This document shows, in pieces, positions 42,199-50,819 of a stretch of DNA of 64,000 nucleotides. The stretch comes from Pseudonocardia alaniniphila (lineage in GTDB: Bacteria; Actinomycetota; Actinomycetes; Mycobacteriales; Pseudonocardiaceae), in contig NZ_JAKXMK010000003.1 of assembly GCF_022524485.1 (NCBI RefSeq), positions 62,001 to 126,000 on the forward strand, written 5' to 3'. The notes below the pieces were generated by a model. The model saw only the letters and a list, made by a program, of their open reading frames with translations, had not been told where the DNA came from and searched no databases. Every line of letters starts with the position of its first letter. Position 1 is the stretch's first letter. A program made the translations under genes and the position numbers.

Positions 42199-42957
42199 AT
42201 GGATCTACAGCTGACAGGCCGGATCGCACTGGTCACCGGCGGCACGAAGGGCATCGGCCGCGCCGTCGTCGAGGGCCTGGCCACCGAGGGCGCCAAGGTC
42301 GCCTTCTGCGCGCGCACCGAAGCCGATGTCGCCAAGGTCGAGGCGGAACTGCGCGGCGCGGGCCACGACGTCACCGGCACCGCACTCGACGTCGCCGACG
42401 CCGACGCCCTCACCGCATGGGTGGCCGCATCGGCGCAGCACTACGGCGGCATCGACATCGTCGTGGCCAACGTGAGCGCCCTCTCGATCGGCCCCGGCCC
42501 GGAGCACTGGAAGCCGAGCTTCGAGGTCGATCTCATGCACACCGTGCGCACGGTCGACGCGGCCCTCCCGCACCTCGAGGCGAGCGGCGTCGGCTCCATC
42601 GTCGCGGTGTCGAGCGTCTCCGGCCGGGAGGTCGACTTCGCGGCGGGCGCGTACGGCGTGATGAAGGCGGCGCTCGTGCACTACACGTCCGGGCTCGCGT
42701 TCCAGCTCGCCGGGAAGGTGCGCGCCAACGCCGTCTCGCCCGGCAACACGTACTTCGAGGGCGGCGTCTGGCACAGCCTCGACCAGAACGACCCGGAGTT
42801 CTTCGCCCAGGCGCTCGGGCTCAACCCCACCGGCCGGATGGCCACCCCGGAGGAGATCGCCTACGGCGTCATCATGCTGGCGAGCCCCCGGGCAAGTTTC
42901 ATCACCGGTACGCATCTCGTCGTCGACGGCGCCCTCACCCGTGGGGTACAGCTCTAG
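42199..42957 (+). CDS. Short-chain dehydrogenase/reductase
   Basis: This 252-aa NAD(P)-dependent oxidoreductase has the Rossmann motif TGGTKGIG at about residues 15-22 and VANVS after strand 4 (usual NNAG position). The catalytic Ser lies in VAVSSVSG, with Tyr and Lys in YGVMK. The C-terminal FITGTHLVVDGALTRG is standard for the family. GGAAGGACC lies 5 nt before ATG 42199. The substrate is unknown, but operon context with an acetamidase and an epoxide hydrolase suggests oxidation of an amide- or epoxide-derived alcohol. Confidence 0.92.
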   Translation: MDLQLTGRIALVTGGTKGIGRAVVEGLATEGAKVAFCARTEADVAKVEAELRGAGHDVTGTALDVADADALTAWVAASAQHYGGIDIVVANVSALSIGPGPEHWKPSFEVDLMHTVRTVDAALPHLEASGVGSIVAVSSVSGREVDFAAGAYGVMKAALVHYTSGLAFQLAGKVRANAVSPGNTYFEGGVWHSLDQNDPEFFAQALGLNPTGRMATPEEIAYGVIMLASPRASFITGTHLVVDGALTRGVQL

Positions 42958-42959
42958 GC

Positions 42960-44093
42960 ATGCGCGAGTTCCGAGTCGAGGTCCCCGAGACCGAGCTGGA
43001 CGACCTGCGGGAGCGGATAGCCCGCACCCGCTGGCCCGAACCGGCCACCTCGCCGGGCTGGACTCAGGGCGTGCCGCTGGACTACGCCCGCGAACTCTGT
43101 AGCTACTGGGCCCGCGAGTACGACTGGCGGCGCTGCGAGGCCGAGCTCAACGCGCTCCCGCAGTTTCGCACCGGACTCGACGGCGGCGGTGACGACACCG
43201 TCGAGGTGCACCTGATCCATGCTCGCTCCCCGCATCCCGGCGCGTTGCCGCTGCTGCTAACCCACGGCTGGCCCGGCTCGGTCGTCGAGTTCCTGGACGT
43301 GATCGAGGCCCTGACCAGCCCGCCCGACCCCCGCGACGCGTTCCACCTCGTCGTGCCGTCGCTGCCGGGCTACGGCTTCAGCGCCAAGCCCACGGTTCCC
43401 GGGTGGGGCATCGAGCGGATCGCCACGGCGTGGGCGCAGCTCATGGACCGGCTCGGCTACGACCGTTACGGCGCTCAGGGCGGCGACTGGGGCTCGCTGA
43501 TCACCTCTGCCCTGGGCACGGGCGCCCCGGAGAGCCTCGTCGGCATCCACCTGACGATGCCGCTCGCGGAGCGCCCGCCGGACGCCGAGGCCCAGCCGCT
43601 CACGGTCGCGGAGAAAGAGGCCTTCGCCGCGCGCGAGAGCTTCCAGAAGCTCGGCACGGGCTACTCCAGCGAGCAGTCCACCCGGCCGCAGACGATCGGC
43701 TACGGCCTGCTCGACTCGCCGTCGGCGCAGTGCACCTGGATCGTGGAGAAGTTCTGGGACTGGACGGACTGCGCGGGCCATCCCGAGAACGTCATCTCAC
43801 GCAACCGGCTGCTCGACAACGTCATGCTCTACTGGCTTCCCGGCAACGGCGCGTCCTCGGCGCGGCTGTACTGGGAGAGCTTCAAACGGCGGCGGTTGGA
43901 CGAGGTGCCGGTGCCTACCGGCGTCACCCAGTTCCCGCAGGAGCTCGTGCGGCTGCCCCGGCACTGGATCGAGCGGCGCTACACCGACCTGCGGCACTGG
44001 AGCGAACCGAAGACGGGCGGCCACTTCGCCTCGCTGGAACAGCCCGAGGTCTTCGTGGACGAGCTGCGCACGTTCTTCCGCCCGCTGCGCTGA
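42960..44093 (+). CDS. Epoxide hydrolase with EHN domain
   Basis: This 377-aa alpha/beta hydrolase opens epoxides to diols. The N-terminal EHN domain (about 1-105; VPETELDDLRERIARTRWPE) is typical of microsomal-type epoxide hydrolases. The core has HGWPGS (oxyanion) and QGGDWGS with the Asp nucleophile. The late GGHFASLEQPE supplies the catalytic His. The ATG at 42960 lies 2 nt after the SDR stop, so translation is likely coupled. This is the second epoxide-hydrolase-type protein in the window. Confidence 0.92.
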   Translation: MREFRVEVPETELDDLRERIARTRWPEPATSPGWTQGVPLDYARELCSYWAREYDWRRCEAELNALPQFRTGLDGGGDDTVEVHLIHARSPHPGALPLLLTHGWPGSVVEFLDVIEALTSPPDPRDAFHLVVPSLPGYGFSAKPTVPGWGIERIATAWAQLMDRLGYDRYGAQGGDWGSLITSALGTGAPESLVGIHLTMPLAERPPDAEAQPLTVAEKEAFAARESFQKLGTGYSSEQSTRPQTIGYGLLDSPSAQCTWIVEKFWDWTDCAGHPENVISRNRLLDNVMLYWLPGNGASSARLYWESFKRRRLDEVPVPTGVTQFPQELVRLPRHWIERRYTDLRHWSEPKTGGHFASLEQPEVFVDELRTFFRPLR

Positions 44094-44119
44094 CGCCCCG
44101 TGGGCTGATCCCTGCCTCA

Positions 44120-44155
44120 GGTCCGGTCGCCGCCGACGACGACGGCGGCCGGACC
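44120..44155. terminator. Bidirectional hairpin terminator
   Basis: A 12-bp stem (44120-44131 with 44144-44155) contains one G-U wobble and closes on a 12-nt loop of GAC-type repeats. It lies 27 nt after the epoxide hydrolase stop, between convergent genes. Confidence 0.7.
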
Positions 44156-44244
44156 GACCCCCGACGGGCCGGGCTGCCAGAGCGATCACCACCGGGAAGT
44201 TGCAATGTAGGTGCGGAGAGACCGGTCGGCCACTCGGAGCGCGA

Positions 44245-45540
44245 TCACTCCGCCCGGCGCGGGGCGGCCGCTCGCAGCAACAGGTGCATCCCGAGGTCCG
44301 TCGAGCGCTCCCGCACGTCGGAACGCCCGCCCGGAAGGCGCGGATCGCGCGCCAGCACGAGACCGTCGCCGGTGGTGACGCAGAAGCAGACATAGCCGAC
44401 CGGCTTCGCCTCCGTGCCGCCGTCGGGGCCGGCGACACCGGTGATCCCGACGCCGACGTCGGCTCCGAACCGCTCCCGTGCGCCGTCGGCGAGAGCCCGC
44501 GCCACCTCGGGCGACACCGCTCCGTGCTCCTCGATCATCTCCGCCGGCACGCCGAGCAACTGCGTCTTCGCGGTGTTCGAGTAGGCCACGACACCGCCGG
44601 CGACGTACGCGGAGGAGCCGGGCCGGTCGACCAGCCGCGACGCGAGCATCCCGCCCGTGCACGACTCGCCCGTCGCGACGGTCCAGCCACGCTCCAGCAG
44701 CGCACGGGCGAGCAGCTCGTCGGTGGTGGAGCCGTCGTCGCTGACCAGGTGCTTCGCGTGCCGGGCCGCGAGAGCGCCGTGCAGCTCGGACGCGAAGACC
44801 GCGGCACCAGGCTTCGGCCGCAGGTCCACCTCCAACTCCCCGCGGCGCAGACAGGTGGTGACCTCCACCCCGGACAGATCCATCTCGGCGTCGAACTCGC
44901 GCAGCGTCGCCGCGATCTCGGACTCGGGGAGCCCGAAGAACCGCAACGACCGGGTCTCCGCCGCAGGCACGCCGGCGAGCAGCTCCCGGAACGGCGGCGC
45001 TTCGAGCGCGGTCGGCCACATCCCCTGCAGCTCGCGGGGCGGCCCGGGCAGCACCACCACGAGGGGCCCGCCCGGCCGGGGCACCACCAGCCCCGGCGCC
45101 GTGCCCACCGGGGGCAGCGCCAGGGCACCGCGCGGCACCATCGCCTGCTTGCGGTTGGCCTCCTCGATCGCCGTCGCGGAGAACTCGGTACGGGCCGCCC
45201 AGCCGCGTCGAAGGATGCCGGCGATGTGCTCGCGCATGTCGTCGTCCAGCACCAGGTCGACACCCGCGAAGGACGCCACCACCTCGGCGGTCAGGTCGTC
45301 GGCCGTGGGCCCGAGGCCCCCGCTCGTGACGACCAGCACGCAGCCCGAGTTGACGGCGAACCGCAGTGCGGCGTCGAGATCGTCGGGACGGTCGCCGACG
45401 AGCAGCACGTGCGCAACCTGGAAGCCGAGCTCGCCCAGCTCACGAGCGAGCCACGGGCCGTTGCGGTCGGTGATCGATCCCGTCAGAAGCTCGCTGCCCG
45501 TGACGATGACGGCCGCGCGCGGCCGCTCCCCTGACTCCAT
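44245..45540 (-). CDS. cinA: CinA-family protein (MoCF domain plus amidohydrolase domain)
   Basis: This 431-aa protein has two domains. Residues 8-175 form a molybdopterin-binding-like domain (IVTGSELLTGSITDRNGPWLARELGELGF, then TSGGLGPTADDLT). Residues 275-425 form the CinA C-terminal domain (ATGESCTGGMLASRLVDRPGSS, GVVAYSNTAKTQLLGV, GITGVAGPDGG), which hydrolyses nicotinamide mononucleotide in characterised relatives. It probably serves pyridine-nucleotide recycling. ATG 45538-45540 is used. It lies 28 nt after the patatin gene stop and probably shares its transcript. Confidence 0.9.
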   Translation of the reverse strand: MESGERPRAAVIVTGSELLTGSITDRNGPWLARELGELGFQVAHVLLVGDRPDDLDAALRFAVNSGCVLVVTSGGLGPTADDLTAEVVASFAGVDLVLDDDMREHIAGILRRGWAARTEFSATAIEEANRKQAMVPRGALALPPVGTAPGLVVPRPGGPLVVVLPGPPRELQGMWPTALEAPPFRELLAGVPAAETRSLRFFGLPESEIAATLREFDAEMDLSGVEVTTCLRRGELEVDLRPKPGAAVFASELHGALAARHAKHLVSDDGSTTDELLARALLERGWTVATGESCTGGMLASRLVDRPGSSAYVAGGVVAYSNTAKTQLLGVPAEMIEEHGAVSPEVARALADGARERFGADVGVGITGVAGPDGGTEAKPVGYVCFCVTTGDGLVLARDPRLPGGRSDVRERSTDLGMHLLLRAAAPRRAE

Positions 45541-45568
45541 GCCACCGACGTTATCCGCCGGAAGCGGA

Positions 45569-46663
45569 TCAGGCGGGGTCGAGGTCGCGCCTCTGTGCCG
45601 CGACCGACTCGATAGCCGCGACGACGGACTCGTCTCCGACCCGCACCGCCTCCCCCACCAGCGCCGGATCGACGCACAGGGAGCCCATGCCGACCGACCG
45701 GGAAGGCCCGATCGCCGCCAGGTGCCCGGGGCCACGGTCGGGATGGGCGGCATCGGTGACCAGCCGCAGGTCGGCGCCGTAGCGGCGGGATCCCTGCGCG
45801 ACCGTGCCCAGCCCCGGCACCACCCTGTCGAGGGCACGGGCCCAGAGCGACAGCCCCGCGTCGGCGTCGGGGTGCAGGTCGTCGGTGCCGCGGCAGAGCA
45901 CGACGAGCACGTGGGTGGCCCCGCCGCGCAGCGCCCGCGCCATCGCCAGCGGTTCGCCCACCGACCCGTCCACCCAGCGGCGCCCCCCGTAGGAGACCGG
46001 TGGGCCGCAGAGCAGCGGGATCGACGCGCTCGCCCGCAGCGCCAGCCGCCAGTCCGCGACCGTCTCCATCCCCTCCAGGGTGTGCGGGCTGAGGTCACCC
46101 GCGTCCGTCGCCACGATCCGCAGCGACGCCGGGGTCTTCCCCAGCTCGTGCCACGCCATCGGCTTGCGGTCGTCGAGCACCTCGTGGATCAGGTGGTCGA
46201 GCGCCACGACGGGACGCCTGCTGCCGAGCCTGCGCATGTTGATGAACACGTCGGTGCAGAGGTCCTCGGGGTAGCTGGCCGCGCAGGCCGCGGCGTCGCC
46301 CGTGAGGAAGGCCGCCGCGCTGAAGGCCCCCGACGACGCGCCGTACACCTCGTCGAACGCCGGGACCAGACCCGCGCGGTCCAGCGCCCGCAGCATGCCG
46401 GCGACGTAGGCGCCCCGCATCCCCCCGCCGCCGATGACCAGGGCGACCCGATGATCGTCCGAACGCTCTCCTGGCTCACTCCCCTCGGCTCTGCGATCCA
46501 GCAGGACGCTGATCACATCCCGGTCGCCATGGAGGAAGGGGACGAGAGCCGCCGATGCCACGGCAGAAGGGTACGTGCCGCCTGGCGCATTTCTGAGGGT
46601 GGCCACCGACGTTTGGCAGACCAATCCCGACCGATCGACGCGAAAAGGACACACCTCACCCAT
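45569..46663 (-). CDS. Patatin-like phospholipase
   Basis: This protein of up to 364 aa is probably a lipid acyl hydrolase. The oxyanion loop GGGGMRGAY lies near residue 77, the nucleophile motif is GASSG, and the Asp of the Ser-Asp dyad is in RWVDGSVGEP. The first 65 residues before the patatin fold are poorly conserved, and the true start could be one of several in-frame GTGs downstream (for example 46606). The 65-bp divergent gap to the glycosyltransferase contains a 15-bp palindrome touching the assigned ATG. Confidence 0.85.
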   Translation of the reverse strand: MGEVCPFRVDRSGLVCQTSVATLRNAPGGTYPSAVASAALVPFLHGDRDVISVLLDRRAEGSEPGERSDDHRVALVIGGGGMRGAYVAGMLRALDRAGLVPAFDEVYGASSGAFSAAAFLTGDAAACAASYPEDLCTDVFINMRRLGSRRPVVALDHLIHEVLDDRKPMAWHELGKTPASLRIVATDAGDLSPHTLEGMETVADWRLALRASASIPLLCGPPVSYGGRRWVDGSVGEPLAMARALRGGATHVLVVLCRGTDDLHPDADAGLSLWARALDRVVPGLGTVAQGSRRYGADLRLVTDAAHPDRGPGHLAAIGPSRSVGMGSLCVDPALVGEAVRVGDESVVAAIESVAAQRRDLDPA

Positions 46664-46676
46664 CGGACTGTCCGAT
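46662..46676. promoter_or_regulatory. 15-bp palindrome in the patatin/glycosyltransferase divergent promoter
   Basis: ATCGGAC (46662-46668) and GTCCGAT (46670-46676) flank a single T. The left arm overlaps the assigned patatin ATG. A dimeric regulator here could affect both divergent genes. Confidence 0.4.
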
Positions 46677-46728
46677 TCGCCTTAGCGTTCCTGCCGCCCC
46701 CCATAGCCCAAACTTTGGAAGGCCCCGG

Positions 46729-48003
46729 TTGTCCCCCTGGAACGCTCCTCATTCGCCGACCTGGGTCGGCGAGCTGGACCGCCGTGCCGCCGTCTCCAAT
46801 CTCGTGGTGGCCCCCCACTTCACCGCGGCCCGGCTGCTCATCACCTCGAGCGGCGCCCCCGTCGGCATCGCCGAACTTCCGCTCGTCGGCGGCATCGCCC
46901 GCGCCTCCGCCGTCCGTGCCGCCATCGACGTCCAGCTCGGCGAGGTACCCGACCCACCCCTCCCCCCGTGGTCCGACGAACCGCTCACCGTCGTGGTGGC
47001 AACAAGAGGACGCGCGAGCAGCCTCGAACGTTGCGTGCGCGCCGTGCTCGCGGGCGACCACCCCGACATCACCGTGCTCGTCGTGGACAACGACCCCACC
47101 GACGACCGCACGGCCGCCGCAGTGCGCGCTATCGGCGACCCCCGCGTCCGGTACGTGCTCGAGCCGCGCCGGGGTGCGTCCGTCGGCCGCAACCGCGGCC
47201 TGCAAGAGGCCGACACGGAGATCGTCGCCTTCACCGACGACGACACCGAGCCGGACCGCGGCTGGGCCGGACGCATTGCAGGCGCGTTCGCGGCCGACCC
47301 CGCGCTCGCCTGCGTGAGCGGCCCCGTGCTCGCCGCGAGCCTCACCTCCGCCGAGGAGGTGGCCGCCGACAGCGCGCTGGCCTGGAACAAGGGCTTCGAG
47401 CGACGGCACTACTCGCTCGACGAACCGCCTGCCGACTCCGCGATCTTCCCGTTCTCCCCCGGGCTGTTCGGAATCGGCGCCAACCTCGCGGTGCGCGCCG
47501 AGGCGGCGAGGGCCGTCGGCGGTTTCGACGAGGCACTCGGCCCGGGCTCCCTCACCTACGGCGGCGAGGACTGCGAGTTCATGGTGCGGCTCATCCTCGC
47601 AGGCCACGTCCTCGGCTACGAGCCTTCGGCCTGGGTCTGGCACCACCACCGCACCAGTCCGGCGGCCCTGCGCGCCCAGCTGGAGGGCTACGCGGTCGGG
47701 CTCGGCGGCTTCCTCACGAAGATCGCGCTGGACCGCCGGGCCCGTGCGGTCGCGGCCCGGCGGATCCCCGCTGCGCTCGCGCAGCTGCGCCGCATCTCCG
47801 AGCGGGAGAGCGAGGCGGGCCCCGCGATGCCTGCCGGCGCCACCGGCGTGCGCCTGCGCGGTCTCGTGACGGGTCCGGTCGCGTACCTCTGGGGCAGGCG
47901 GGTCGCCAGGCGCGCAGGCGGCCGGGTGCCACCCCTCGTGGCACCGCGCCGGCCCGCGCCGTCGGAGTCCCTCGACCTCACACCCACCGGGCTGCTCCTC
48001 TGA
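46729..48003 (+). CDS. Family 2 glycosyltransferase
   Basis: This 424-aa sugar-nucleotide-dependent transferase has its GT-A domain at about residues 83-320. It contains VVVATRGRASSLERCV, LVVDNDPTDDRT, the metal-binding AFTDDDTEPDRGW and TYGGEDCEFMVRL, with the likely catalytic base. Earlier residues form a short N-terminal domain. The start is TTG 46729, supported by GGAAGG 6 nt upstream. The acceptor is unknown. The neighbour on the other side of the promoter is a patatin lipase. Confidence 0.88.
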   Translation: MSPWNAPHSPTWVGELDRRAAVSNLVVAPHFTAARLLITSSGAPVGIAELPLVGGIARASAVRAAIDVQLGEVPDPPLPPWSDEPLTVVVATRGRASSLERCVRAVLAGDHPDITVLVVDNDPTDDRTAAAVRAIGDPRVRYVLEPRRGASVGRNRGLQEADTEIVAFTDDDTEPDRGWAGRIAGAFAADPALACVSGPVLAASLTSAEEVAADSALAWNKGFERRHYSLDEPPADSAIFPFSPGLFGIGANLAVRAEAARAVGGFDEALGPGSLTYGGEDCEFMVRLILAGHVLGYEPSAWVWHHHRTSPAALRAQLEGYAVGLGGFLTKIALDRRARAVAARRIPAALAQLRRISERESEAGPAMPAGATGVRLRGLVTGPVAYLWGRRVARRAGGRVPPLVAPRRPAPSESLDLTPTGLLL

Positions 48004-48035
48004 CCCCTCGGCCACAGCGGCGCCGCAGCGGCGGG

Positions 48036-48497
48036 CTACCCCAGCCCGAGTCGCTCCGGCGCCGTGGCGATCTCCGCCAGTCGCGCCCAGGGCTCCGGCA
48101 CCAGACGCCGGACGGCTGAGTCCAGCACACCCATGCGACAGGTGATCTCGGCCGCTACGGTCTCGGCGTCCGCGCCGTCGGTGCCCGTTGCGCCCTCCGC
48201 GGCGCGGCGGCGAATCGTGTGGGCCATCTCGAACGTCTTGCCCGTCCCGAACGTCATCCGGGAGTCGACATCAACAAGGTCACCGTGACGCAGCTCGCGG
48301 AGGAACCGCACGTGTGTCTCCAGGAGCACGATCCCCAGACCGTGCTCCTGGAGCCGGGCCATCGAGCAGCCCGCCGCGGTGAGGTGCTCTGTGCGCGCGT
48401 GCTCCCCGTACTGGTGGTAGACGGCGTGGTTGACGTGGCCGTTCGCGTCGATCTCGTAGCTGCGGACGTTCACGCGAACGGAGAACCGGTCAGACAT
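48036..48497 (-). CDS. Hotdog-fold thioesterase (4HBT-like)
   Basis: This 153-aa protein probably hydrolyses an acyl-CoA thioester. The motif YEIDANGHVNHAVYHQYGEHART includes the catalytic Asp of the 4-hydroxybenzoyl-CoA thioesterase family, and HVRFLRELRHGDLVDVDSRM follows the hotdog helix. ATG 48495-48497 is the first start before the fold. It is convergent with the glycosyltransferase gene with 32 nt between stops. Substrate chain length is not predictable. Confidence 0.87.
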   Translation of the reverse strand: MSDRFSVRVNVRSYEIDANGHVNHAVYHQYGEHARTEHLTAAGCSMARLQEHGLGIVLLETHVRFLRELRHGDLVDVDSRMTFGTGKTFEMAHTIRRRAAEGATGTDGADAETVAAEITCRMGVLDSAVRRLVPEPWARLAEIATAPERLGLG

Positions 48498-48575
48498 CCC
48501 GGCAGCATCTCTCAGCCTGCACGGCCATGGCGCCCCGCCCCGACGAGATCACCTCGATCCCGCCGTGGCCGCGAT

Positions 48576-48597
48576 CCGCTGCGGGGGGACGCAGCGG
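48576..48597. other. Stem-loop in the STAS gene upstream region
   Basis: CCGCTGCG (48576-48583) pairs with CGCAGCGG (48590-48597) around a six-base loop. A TAAGGT element (48632-48637) downstream could be the -10 box of the STAS gene. The hairpin would then lie upstream of the transcription start. Its role is unclear. Confidence 0.3.
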
Positions 48598-48703
48598 AGG
48601 GGGTGTTGTCGACGCCCGCGAGGGGCGCCCGTAAGGTTGAAGCGCGGTTGAGACAACAGCCCGCCCCACCAGTCCACGACGTCATTTCGAGGAGCCGGTG
48701 CGC

Positions 48704-49102
48704 ATGAGCGGCGATTTCCCCGTCGAGTCCGGAGGCTCAGCAGCTTCCGACGACATCGGCGAGGTCGTCCGGTTCGACGTCGTCGGCCACGGTGACGGCG
48801 TCAGGGTGATGCACGTGGTCGGTGAGATCGACACCCTCACCGCTCCGGTGCTGCGCGACCGCGTCACAGAGCAGCTCGCCGAGGTCACGCTGCTGGTCCT
48901 CGACCTCACCGATGTCTCGTTCCTCGGTTCGGCCGGACTCGCCGTGCTCGTCGCGGCCAAGGACGAGGCCGAGCAGCGGAAGTGCCGTCTCCGGCTGGTA
49001 CCGGGCTCGCGCATCGTCACCCGCGCGTTGGAGGCCACCGGCCTGCTCGGGCTGTTCGAGGTCGCCGACGGCGTCCCGCAGGCGCTCGAGGTCAATCGCT
49101 GA
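48704..49102 (+). CDS. STAS-domain anti-sigma factor antagonist (RsbV-like)
   Basis: This 132-aa cytoplasmic switch protein has a 24-residue variable head followed by a STAS domain (about 25-130). VGEIDTLTAPVLRDRV and LDLTDVSFLGSAGLAVLVAA are the family signatures; Ser76 in the GSAGL loop is the expected phosphorylation site. Dephosphorylated protein would bind an RsbW-type kinase and free a sigma factor. No kinase or sigma gene is adjacent. ATG 48704 has AGGAG about 9 nt upstream; GTG 48698 is too close to it. It lies just before the tRNA-Sec gene. Confidence 0.88.
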   Translation: MSGDFPVESGGSAASDDIGEVVRFDVVGHGDGVRVMHVVGEIDTLTAPVLRDRVTEQLAEVTLLVLDLTDVSFLGSAGLAVLVAAKDEAEQRKCRLRLVPGSRIVTRALEATGLLGLFEVADGVPQALEVNR

Positions 49103-49169
49103 CGTCGGATGTCCAGAGCAGGAACAGGCGCCGTCACCGCCGCAGCCGAGGCCCGATAGCCTGCCGCAT

Positions 49170-49265
49170 GGAGGTGTAAGGGCGCCTGGTGGCCCCCGCG
49201 GTCTTCAAAACCGACGTGGCCGAGCATCTCGGTCAGGCGGGTTCGATTCCCGTCCGCCTCCGCCA
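49170..49265 (+). tRNA. selC: tRNA-Sec (UCA anticodon)
   Basis: This 96-nt tRNA gene encodes its CCA end. The acceptor stem GGAGGTG (49170-49176) pairs with CGCCTCC (49255-49261), followed by discriminator G. The anticodon loop CTTCAAA gives anticodon TCA at 49205-49207, which reads UGA. There is a long variable arm (49214-49235 region) and a T-arm with GGTTCGATTCC. The extra-long variable arm and UCA anticodon are diagnostic for selenocysteine tRNA. It is the substrate of SelA, which uses selenophosphate made by SelD, and is delivered by SelB; all three genes are downstream. A TAGCCT box 8 nt upstream could be its -10 element. Confidence 0.95.
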
Positions 49266-49391
49266 TTTCCTGCCTCGACCTGGAGCGACGAGCCGCCTCC
49301 CCGGCCCTGAACGGGACCCGCGCCAACACCTCGACCGAACGCCTCGGCGGGTCGTCCGCGGATAACCGCTGATCAGTGCGATTGTGGGGGG

Positions 49392-50783
49392 ATGGCCCTC
49401 GACCTGACTGCGCTCACCGCGGCCGAGATCGTCGAGCGCGTGCACGACGGGCGGCTCAGCGCCGTCGAGGTCGCCCGAGCCCACCTCGCCCGGATCGCCG
49501 AACGCGAGCCCTGGGTAGGTGCGTTCCAGGAGCACGACCCCGAGCGTGTGCTCGCAGAGGCGGGGGCCGTCGACTCCCGGCCCGACCGCTTCGCCCTGCC
49601 GCTGGCGGGGGTTCCGGTGGCGGTGACGGACAACGTGGACGTCGCCGGTTACCCGACGCGGCACGGCTCGGCGGCCACCTCCGGCGAACCGGCCCGGCGC
49701 GACGACGAGCTGGTCAAGCGGCTGCGCGGCGCCGGGGCCGTGATGATCGGCAAGACCCGGATGTCCGAGCTCGGGATCTGGGGCTTCACGCACTCGGCGC
49801 TCGGTGTCACGCGCAACCCGCTGGACCTCGAACTGGATCCCGGCGGGTCGAGCGGCGGCAGCGCGGCGGCGGTGGCGGCAGGGATGGCGGTGATCGCGTT
49901 GGGCACCGACGGCGGCGGGTCCATCCGCATTCCGGCGGCGTACTGCGGGGTCGTGGGGCTCAAGCCGGGCACCGGCGTCGTGCCACTGCCCGGGGGCGCG
50001 CCGGAGCACTGGTGCGGACTCACCGCCGCCGGGCCGATCGCCCGCACGGCCGCGGACGCCGCTCTGATGCTCGGCGTGCTGAGCGGGCGCGGTGATGCCG
50101 GGCAGCGGGACATCGACTCGGGTGACCTCTGGCCGGCGCGCATCGCCCTGTCGTTGCGCGATCCGTCGCCCTCACCGATCGGGCGCCTGCATGCCGACAA
50201 CCGGGCCGCCGCGGTGGGGGCCGCGGCTCGGCTGCGCGCGGAACCGGGCGGCGCGACCGTCGCCGTGGCGGACCCGCCCTACCCGCGGAACCTGGCTTCG
50301 CTCTGGACGCGGCGGTGGCAGGCGGGGGTGGCCGCTGATCTCGCCGACCTCGGCCTCGACGACACGGACGTGGAGCACCGCACCGCCACGCTGGCACGCA
50401 AGGGCCGCCGGGTGCTGCGGTTCCGGCCGCCGTACCCGGAGGCCGCCGCCGTCTGGCGCGAGCGGTTCCTCGACTGGCTCGACGCGGGCGGCCACGACAT
50501 GCTGCTGACCCCCGCGGTGGCAGGCCCATCGCTGCGCGCCGGCGCCCTGCTCGGCCGCCGGTACCTACCGACGCTGCTGGTCTCGGCCGTCCGCGCCCCG
50601 TACACGCAGGCGTGGAACCTGGCCGGGCTGCCCGCGGTGGTCGCCCCGGTGACGGTTCGGGGCGCGCCGGTGGGTGTGCAGCTCGTGGGCCGGCCGGGCG
50701 ACGAGCCGAAGCTGCTCGCCGCCGCGGCACGGCTGGAGTGGCGCGCGGTGCCTGCGCTGGCCGCCTCCGCCAGGGGCCGGTGA
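49392..50783 (+). CDS. Amidase signature-family protein lacking the catalytic Lys
   Basis: This 463-aa protein has the amidase-signature fold. The cis-Ser region DPGGSSGGSAAAVAAG and the nucleophile region GTDGGGSIRIPA are intact. The usual first catalytic motif VAVKDN, which provides the Lys base, reads VAVTDN here (ACG codon), so the Ser-cisSer-Lys triad is incomplete. It could be inactive, act as a binder, or use another base. GGGGGG lies just before ATG 49392. It is 126 nt after tRNA-Sec and terminates in a hairpin that overlaps its stop. Confidence 0.85.
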   Translation: MALDLTALTAAEIVERVHDGRLSAVEVARAHLARIAEREPWVGAFQEHDPERVLAEAGAVDSRPDRFALPLAGVPVAVTDNVDVAGYPTRHGSAATSGEPARRDDELVKRLRGAGAVMIGKTRMSELGIWGFTHSALGVTRNPLDLELDPGGSSGGSAAAVAAGMAVIALGTDGGGSIRIPAAYCGVVGLKPGTGVVPLPGGAPEHWCGLTAAGPIARTAADAALMLGVLSGRGDAGQRDIDSGDLWPARIALSLRDPSPSPIGRLHADNRAAAVGAAARLRAEPGGATVAVADPPYPRNLASLWTRRWQAGVAADLADLGLDDTDVEHRTATLARKGRRVLRFRPPYPEAAAVWRERFLDWLDAGGHDMLLTPAVAGPSLRAGALLGRRYLPTLLVSAVRAPYTQAWNLAGLPAVVAPVTVRGAPVGVQLVGRPGDEPKLLAAAARLEWRAVPALAASARGR

Positions 50784-50803
50784 TCGGGGGACCCGGCCCC
50801 TGG
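50770..50803. terminator. Hairpin overlapping the amidase stop
   Basis: An 11-bp perfect stem (50770-50780 with 50793-50803) encloses the TGA stop (50781-50783) in its 12-nt loop. It separates the convergent amidase and PhoX-type genes. Confidence 0.7.
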
Positions 50804-50819
50804 CTCTGAGCGCGGCTGG

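Noticed and set aside
49170-49265. A Leu- or Ser-type tRNA with long variable arm
   Set aside because: The anticodon is TCA, which reads UGA, and the linked selA, selB and selD genes fit selenocysteine.
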